From an uncultured SAR324 cluster bacterium (GTDB lineage: Bacteria > SAR324 > NAC60-12): 21,564 nucleotides of DNA. This document shows positions 16,674 to 21,564 of the stretch, piece after piece. Each line of letters starts with the position of its first letter. Within the stretch, counting starts at the first letter, position 1. The DNA is taken from NCBI GenBank assembly GCA_902562015.1, contig CACERX010000022.1:1-21564 (forward strand). Direction: 5' to 3'. The notes beneath the pieces were generated by a model. The model saw only the letters and a list, made by a program, of their open reading frames with translations. It was not told the origin of the DNA and made no database searches. Both the position numbers and the translations under genes were made by a program.

Positions 16674-16766
16674 CTATGTATATTTTAACCTTTTATCATT
16701 TAGATCAAGTATCAAATGCAAAAATGAAAATCTTTCAAAGTACTCTTTAATTTTAAGTTTTTTAAA

Positions 16767-17645
16767 ATGAAAAACAATAGTAATAAAAAAAAAATTTTGG
16801 TTACTGGTGGTTCTGGATTTTTGGGAATTCATGTAATTGAAGCACTGCTTAAAAATGACCACACTGTCCGTGTTTTTGATTTAAATAAATTACCATATGA
16901 ATTATCTGATGTAGAATTCATCAAGGGGAATTTAAATGAATTAGAATCACTAAATAAGGCATGTAAAGGCATAGATATTGTTTTTCATTTCGCTGCATTT
17001 TCTGACCTAGATAAAGCAAAGGATAGTCCTCTGGATACAGTGAACATAAATATTTTAGGCACCTTAAATTTATTAGAGGCTGCACGTAAAAATAAGATTA
17101 ATCAAGTAATTTTTAGTAGTTCAATATATGTCCATAGCAGAACAGGGGGATTTTACAGAGTCACTAAGCATTCATGTGAATTGCTGTTGGAAGAATATTT
17201 TAACCAGTATGGTATAAATTATACCATTCTTCGTTTTGGGACTTTATATGGTCCGATGGCAGATGAAAACAATAGTGTTTACCTTTATTTAAAAGAAGCA
17301 TTGATACACGGAGAAATAAATGCTTTCGGTGTGGGTGATGAAGTCAGAGAATACATTGATGTAAGAGATGCAGCTGATGTGTGTGTAAAAATTTTAGATA
17401 AAAGATATAAAGGAGATACTTTAATTATTTCGGGTCATCACAGAATGCGTTTAACTGAATTGCTAGAGATGATGAATGAAATCTTAGGAAACAAGATTAC
17501 TATAAAATATGGGGAAGGAGAGCCTGCTCATTATAAATATACACCATATTCCTATAACCCCAAGCCAGGAATGAAATTAGTAATGGATTCTTTCAGAGAT
17601 ATGGGACAAGGTTTGGTTGAAATGTTAGAAGAAATAAAAAAATAA
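16767..17645 (+). CDS. NAD-dependent sugar-nucleotide epimerase/dehydratase, second copy
   Basis: A 292-residue extended SDR enzyme: TGGSGFLG at 13-20, serines at 117-119 (FSSSIYVHS), the catalytic YxxxK at Y130/K134, RFGTLYGP and a later VREYIDVRDAADV. It is shorter than the first epimerase, lacking about 30 residues, mainly around the acceptor region and at the C-terminus. It would modify a nucleotide sugar in the cytoplasm, perhaps the substrate or product of the adjacent radical SAM enzyme, from which it is separated by 93 bases. Codons 7-10 lie in an A10 tract (16785-16794), currently in frame, which could be a slippage site. The substrate is not determined. Confidence 0.85.
   Translation: MKNNSNKKKILVTGGSGFLGIHVIEALLKNDHTVRVFDLNKLPYELSDVEFIKGNLNELESLNKACKGIDIVFHFAAFSDLDKAKDSPLDTVNINILGTLNLLEAARKNKINQVIFSSSIYVHSRTGGFYRVTKHSCELLLEEYFNQYGINYTILRFGTLYGPMADENNSVYLYLKEALIHGEINAFGVGDEVREYIDVRDAADVCVKILDKRYKGDTLIISGHHRMRLTELLEMMNEILGNKITIKYGEGEPAHYKYTPYSYNPKPGMKLVMDSFRDMGQGLVEMLEEIKK
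16785..16794 (+). repeat. A10 homopolymer tract near the 5' end of the second epimerase gene
   Basis: Ten A residues encode KKK and the first base of Ile at codons 7-10. A one-base change would shift the frame before the NAD-binding motif and abolish the enzyme. It is presently in frame. Confidence 0.4.
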
Positions 17646-17941
17646 TACCTTGAATCATTCATATAATAATTAACCATTCTATTATATGTATTAATCAAAA
17701 TAAAATATTCTCATATCACCATTTTATCAAATTTTTACTAACAAAATATTTTATGAAACCAGAATCATTAGGGCTTAGAAAAACATAGAAGTAAGGAATA
17801 AAAGATAATAGTATTTAGATTTTTTAGATAATTTATTAAATTTTTTATAGAATTAAATTATATGGTAAAACCTTGAAATATTTTACAGATAGTTAGAGGT
17901 ATAATTAAGTATAGCCCTAGGTTAGATAAGAATTGTTTGAG

Positions 17942-18046
17942 TTAAATTTTTTTCTTCAACAACCTGTTTTTCATGAAAACATAACTCTCATAGCCGCTAA
18001 ATTCTCTATATCTCAAAAAATCCTCCTCTTTGGTAGTTAAATTAAG
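17942..18046 (-). pseudogene. Possible C-terminal gene remnant on the opposite strand
   Basis: On the - strand a 34-codon open stretch ends at the stop 17942-17944 and reads ...TTKEEDFLRYREFSGYES, then YVFMKNRLLKKKI. The mix of charged and aromatic residues is unlike AT-rich filler, which gives mostly K, N, I and L. It has no ATG before it and is preceded by an in-frame stop, so it would be the tail of a gene whose body is lost or out of frame. No family is recognised. It is the only coding-like signal on the - strand. Confidence 0.3.
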
Positions 18047-18145
18047 TTAATCAAAGAAAAAAAGATAACTCTATTTATCTATCTATTCATTGACTACTCT
18101 CTTATCCACATTATTAATTATTTTAATTTTCTGAACAATAAGTAG

Positions 18146-18289
18146 ACTTGGTTGATTAATGCTTCCTTAGCAAAGGGAAAGTATTTTTTAGAAAGAAGCT
18201 ATTTCATTAACCTTTTGCTAATCATTTTTTTATGGGAACTTTTCAAAATATTCAAGGATTTTATTCTAAATTATCTGCTAGTTAATTAA
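18146..18289 (+). pseudogene. Possible gene remnant, hydrophobic C-terminus
   Basis: A 47-codon open stretch follows the stop at 18143-18145 and ends at 18287-18289. It reads TWLINASLAKGKYFLERSYF and then a hydrophobic run. A TTG at 18152 could start it. The pattern recalls the tail of some membrane-associated glycosyltransferases, but in T-rich DNA a hydrophobic frame of this length can arise by chance. Confidence 0.15.
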
Positions 18290-18368
18290 TAGACACAATG
18301 ACAACATGAGTCACTAAAAACTATTTTTAAGGGCTAATTCTTTAGCACCTAATTATAGAAGAATAATT

Positions 18369-19871
18369 ATGGGGAAAAATTTCGATTCAACTATACATTT
18401 GCTTAAGTATTCTCATGATAGAGAGGATAATTATAAAAAAACTAATGATGATCTTTTTACTTTGATTGATCAATTTGGTGACAAGGAGCATTTGTATGAT
18501 CTATATGAATACTATCATAGAAAGTATGGCTTACCAGAAACAGTGGTTAAGCAACATTTAAAAAACACTATCGCATCATTATACAAGTACAAAAAAGGGA
18601 GGTTTAGCTCAGATTTAAAACTTAAATACATGGTTGTTTCTGTTCTTAAATTTTTTGCGGTTTTAATTTATTTACTCATTAATTCACAAAATAAAAAAAA
18701 ATCATATAAATATAAACTTATTATTGATGAGATAGCTGCAACTCTCGAGTTGAGAAGGTTTTCCAAACTAATTGATATCTTTAAAAAAGAGAATGTTCTT
18801 ATCGTTATAACGAATGAAAGTGTTATACCGGAATGCAATGGATATAATGTTAGATACCAATCTGGTTTAAAAATTTATGACCGACTAGAAGTAGTAAAAG
18901 TAATTCGTAATCAATTAGTGACGGGGATATGGGTCCTTTTAAAGATATCTATTAAATTAAGGATTAATTTATTTCGAGTAGCTGTGGGCATAGATAAGGA
19001 TTATTTGTATTATCGATCACTTTTTAAGTCTTATCATTCCGATTTCATCATTCAAGAAAGACACTATACGACAAAAGCAATAAAAAACTATTTATTCAAA
19101 CAAATGGGAGGAAGTATTTCAGCAACCATTCAGAAGAATATAATCCAATGCGAGGCAAAAAGCTTTTTTACAGACATAGATTATTTATTATCTCTAGGTC
19201 ATCGAGGTGTGGAAAGAATGGTCGAATATGGGGGAAGAATTGATTGTGTTATTCCTGTTGGATCAATGTTTATGGAGTACTATTGGTTCCGGAATGTTTC
19301 AAATAAAGAAAAAAAATATGATTTGGTTAACTTGGGAATCAATATGAGCAGTGCTTACGAACGATTTGATTCTTACAGTAAGTTTATGGATGATTATTAT
19401 GATCATATTCGTTGGATAGTAAGATTTAAAAAAGAATTTCCCCTTTATCGTATAACTATTATACACCATGCTAACTCACTAAAAGATAAAATTGAAGATG
19501 GAATCATTTCAGGCTCTGGGGTCACTGTGTCAGATAAAACTGAAAATAGCTACAAGATTGCATTCAATTCTAAATGCGCTGTAACTTATGGATCAACCAT
19601 GGGATATGAATTAATTGCTCATGGATTACCAGTATTATTTCTGGATCCAGAATCCCGTTGTACTATTCTTCCAGACAAAGATAATGATTTGCTTGGGAAT
19701 CTTAGAATAGGATCTTATGACGCTTTTCGTGATTCAGTTTTTAACATTTTGGAAAAACAAGAGACAAAAAATTATTTACCGTATAATCCAGATGATTTCT
19801 GCTTGGAAAGTTCAACAGTTTCTAATCGCATTTATGATGCTTTAGTGGGGAATCTTACAAACTCTACCTAA
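18369..19871 (+). CDS. Putative GT-B-like glycan transferase, unassigned
   Basis: A 500-residue protein I cannot assign to a named family. The C-terminal half has features of a GT-B nucleotide-sugar site: IIHHANSLKDK (364-374) in the position where related proteins have a KxHP motif, and VTYGSTMGYELIAHGLPVLF (405-424), the small-residue loop and helix seen in capsule and Kdo-type transferases. The middle contains LSLGHRGVERMVEYG (274-288) and VIPVGSMFMEYYW. One hydrophobic segment at about 88-104 could anchor it to the membrane or be a buried helix. It is unrelated in length to the 613-residue protein at 3894, but the C-terminal pattern is similar. Transfer of a sugar, or of a glycan to a lipid carrier, is inference. 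Its start has GAAGAAT ahead of the ATG. Confidence 0.55.
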   Translation: MGKNFDSTIHLLKYSHDREDNYKKTNDDLFTLIDQFGDKEHLYDLYEYYHRKYGLPETVVKQHLKNTIASLYKYKKGRFSSDLKLKYMVVSVLKFFAVLIYLLINSQNKKKSYKYKLIIDEIAATLELRRFSKLIDIFKKENVLIVITNESVIPECNGYNVRYQSGLKIYDRLEVVKVIRNQLVTGIWVLLKISIKLRINLFRVAVGIDKDYLYYRSLFKSYHSDFIIQERHYTTKAIKNYLFKQMGGSISATIQKNIIQCEAKSFFTDIDYLLSLGHRGVERMVEYGGRIDCVIPVGSMFMEYYWFRNVSNKEKKYDLVNLGINMSSAYERFDSYSKFMDDYYDHIRWIVRFKKEFPLYRITIIHHANSLKDKIEDGIISGSGVTVSDKTENSYKIAFNSKCAVTYGSTMGYELIAHGLPVLFLDPESRCTILPDKDNDLLGNLRIGSYDAFRDSVFNILEKQETKNYLPYNPDDFCLESSTVSNRIYDALVGNLTNST

Positions 19872-19929
19872 ATTAGTAAACCGTGAATCAAAACGTAAAA
19901 AAAATTAAAAAACAATAAATAAAAAATAG

Positions 19930-21564
19930 ATGTACATACTTGGAATATCATCATTCTATCACGATAGTGCTGCATGTCTTGTGAAAGATGGTGAAATATT
20001 GTCAGCAGCTCAGGAAGAACGTTTTACAAGAATAAAACATGATCATTCATTTCCATCTAATGCAATTCAATATTGCCTTAAGGAATCCTTAATAAGTGGT
20101 GCCGAACTTGATTTTGTCGCTTTCTACGATAAACCTATCCTTAAATTTGAAAGAATATTAGAAACTTATCTTGCTTTTGCACCTAAGGGTATAAATTCTT
20201 TTTTAAAGGCAATGCCCTTATGGATAAAGAAAAAACTGTGGATTAAAGAACTTATTAAGGACGAATTAAATTATTCTGGAAAAGTTGTTTTCCCTGAACA
20301 TCATGAATCACATGCAGCTTCAGCATTTTTCCCATCTCCATTTCAAGAAGCGGCGTTTATTACTATGGATGGAGTTGGTGAATGGTCTACATCCAGTTTT
20401 GGAGTTGGTAAAGATAATCATCTTGAATTACTTGCTGATATACAGTTCCCTCACTCACTTGGATTGCTATATTCAGCATTTACTTATTTTACTGGATTCA
20501 GAGTTAATTCTGGTGAATATAAAGTAATGGGTTTAGCTCCTTATGGTGAACCGAAATATAAAAAGTTGATTTATGATCATTTGATCGATGTGAAAAATGA
20601 TGGATCTTTTAGAATGAATATGGATTACTTTGATTACTGTGCTGGTTTAACAATGACAAATTCAAAATTTCATCAACTTTTCGGATCTTTACCGCGGGAA
20701 CCAGAAAGTAAACTTACCCAAAAAGAAATGGATTTAGCATGTTCAATCCAGGAAGTAACAGAAGAAATTGTAATGAAAATGGCAAAACATGTTAGAAAAA
20801 TGACTGGGATGAAATATCTCTGCCTTGCAGGAGGTGTTGCCTTAAACTGTGTTGCTAACGGTAAATTATTAAAATCCGGATTATTTGATGATATTTGGAT
20901 TCAACCTGCATCTGGTGACGCTGGCGGTGCAGTAGGATGTGCTTTATTTACATGGTATCAGTACCTTAACAATGTAAGGGAAGCAGATTCAAAATCTGAC
21001 TTTATGCAAGGTGCTTATCTTGGTCCTGATTTTAAAAACGGAATAATTGAATCGTTTCTTAAAAAGAATAAATATTCTTATAAAAAACTAACTGACGACG
21101 AATTAACAGAAATAATAGCTGATCTAATTGCAGATGAAAAAGTAATTGGCTGGTTTCAGGGAAGGATGGAATTTGGGCCAAGAGCATTAGGTTCTAGAAC
21201 GATTATAGGTGATGCTAGATCCTCAGAAATGCAACAAAAAATAAATCTAAAGATCAAATTCCGAGAAAGTTTCCGTCCATTTGCACCTTCCATCAGGTCA
21301 GAAAATATTTCAGACTATTTTGAGATAGATCGGGAAAGTCCTTATATGCTTTTGGTAGCTAATATACAAAAAGAAAAACAGATCCAGATGACTGAAAAAC
21401 AGAGCTCTTTTTTTGGTCTCGAAAAACTAAATGTTGCACGTTCTGAAGTTCCTGCAGTTACTCATGTTGATTATTCTGCAAGAATACAGTCGGTAAATGA
21501 TAAAACAAATTCTAGATATCACCAGTTGTTGACAAAGTTTTATGATAAATATGGATGTCCGCTT
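19930..21564 (+). CDS. NodU/CmcH-family O-carbamoyltransferase, 3' end cut by the window
   Basis: The frame is open for 545 codons from ATG 19930 to the window edge. The protein begins with ILGISSFYHDSAACLVKDG, the ASKHA-type start of the NodU/CmcH family, which transfers carbamoyl from carbamoyl phosphate to a hydroxyl of a sugar or antibiotic with ATP. Metal-site histidines lie in PEHHESHAA (122-130); MDGVGEW (146-152), SGEYKVMGLAPYG (194-206) and LAGGVALNCVANG complete the N-terminal domain. The YrdC-like C-terminal domain shows GWFQGRMEFGPRALGSR (407-423) and FRESFRPFAPS. Family members are usually 570-620 residues, so only a short tail is missing. It is 58 bases after the putative transferase gene and would add the carbamoyl decoration of the glycan. 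Confidence 0.92.
   Translation, partial: MYILGISSFYHDSAACLVKDGEILSAAQEERFTRIKHDHSFPSNAIQYCLKESLISGAELDFVAFYDKPILKFERILETYLAFAPKGINSFLKAMPLWIKKKLWIKELIKDELNYSGKVVFPEHHESHAASAFFPSPFQEAAFITMDGVGEWSTSSFGVGKDNHLELLADIQFPHSLGLLYSAFTYFTGFRVNSGEYKVMGLAPYGEPKYKKLIYDHLIDVKNDGSFRMNMDYFDYCAGLTMTNSKFHQLFGSLPREPESKLTQKEMDLACSIQEVTEEIVMKMAKHVRKMTGMKYLCLAGGVALNCVANGKLLKSGLFDDIWIQPASGDAGGAVGCALFTWYQYLNNVREADSKSDFMQGAYLGPDFKNGIIESFLKKNKYSYKKLTDDELTEIIADLIADEKVIGWFQGRMEFGPRALGSRTIIGDARSSEMQQKINLKIKFRESFRPFAPSIRSENISDYFEIDRESPYMLLVANIQKEKQIQMTEKQSSFFGLEKLNVARSEVPAVTHVDYSARIQSVNDKTNSRYHQLLTKFYDKYGCPL

Larger units (their letters stand above)
17646..18368. other. Longest spacer; AT-rich, with possible gene remnants
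   Basis: No intact gene in 723 bases. The left third is stop-rich in the frames I read. Two stretches look more coding than their surroundings: a - strand frame at 17942-18046 and a + strand frame at 18146-18289, listed separately. No transposase, tRNA or terminal inverted repeats were seen. The region reads as a scar between two cassettes or as decayed genes. Confidence 0.5.

Noticed and set aside
6669..17945. 14-base exact repeat ATTGTTTGAGTTAA in two distant spacers (about 6669 and 17932)
   Set aside because: One 14-mer match is about what chance gives in an AT-rich sequence of this length, and the flanks do not match.
20285..20527. 80-residue frame inside the carbamoyltransferase gene
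   Set aside because: It overlaps conserved carbamoyltransferase sequence in another frame and has no recognisable features.
1..21564. CRISPR array, transposase, integrase or phage genes
   Set aside because: No regularly spaced identical repeats and no protein with such motifs were found on either strand.

Overview
The window is a single-strand gene block: every convincing gene reads on the + strand, and almost all belong to the building and decoration of a surface glycan. It begins inside a nonulosonic acid synthase and ends inside a sugar carbamoyltransferase, so the locus continues on both sides. The DNA is very AT-rich (near 30% GC by eye). Starts lack clear GGAGG-type ribosome binding sites, and several spacers of 300-720 bases carry no clear gene. 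No tRNA, rRNA, CRISPR array, transposase or integrase was seen. The content, base composition and weak Shine-Dalgarno signals would suit a hypervariable surface-polysaccharide island of a low-GC Gram-negative such as a high-light Prochlorococcus. Leptospira, SAR11 or Bacteroidota loci look similar. The assignment is inference with no marker gene behind it.

Region 1 (1-6431) is a compact nonulosonic acid (sialic, legionaminic or pseudaminic acid type) cassette. It holds the tail of the condensing synthase (NeuB/PseI/LegI family), a sugar-nucleotide epimerase, a small SAM methyltransferase, a PseG-type UDP-sugar hydrolase, a TylF-type O-methyltransferase, a large GT-B-like putative glycosyltransferase and a CMP-nonulosonate cytidylyltransferase. 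Several genes overlap or nearly touch (2023/2030, 3095/3111). Read together they would cleave UDP from the activated precursor, condense it with PEP, activate it with CMP, probably methylate it, and transfer it.

Region 2 (6432-21564) is looser and rich in unusual tailoring chemistry. It holds a phytanoyl-CoA-dioxygenase-like protein fused to a Rieske [2Fe-2S] domain, two B12-binding radical SAM enzymes, an ABC half-transporter of the lipid-linked-glycan flippase type, a zinc-ribbon methyltransferase, a second PhyH-type dioxygenase, a second epimerase, another putative GT-B-like transferase and a NodU/CmcH-type carbamoyltransferase. The likely product is a heavily methylated, hydroxylated and carbamoylated glycan or glycoconjugate exported by the ABC protein.

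The points most worth a second look are: (a) the PhyH-Rieske fusion; (b) the second PhyH gene, which as written has no usable start codon but becomes a complete gene if one A is removed from an A8 tract just after an ATG, suggesting a phase-variable switch, a decaying gene or a sequencing error; (c) three degenerate 13-base repeats spaced about 31 bp apart directly before the ABC transporter gene; and (d) possible gene remnants in the spacers, including a stop-bounded stretch on the - strand at 17942-18046.
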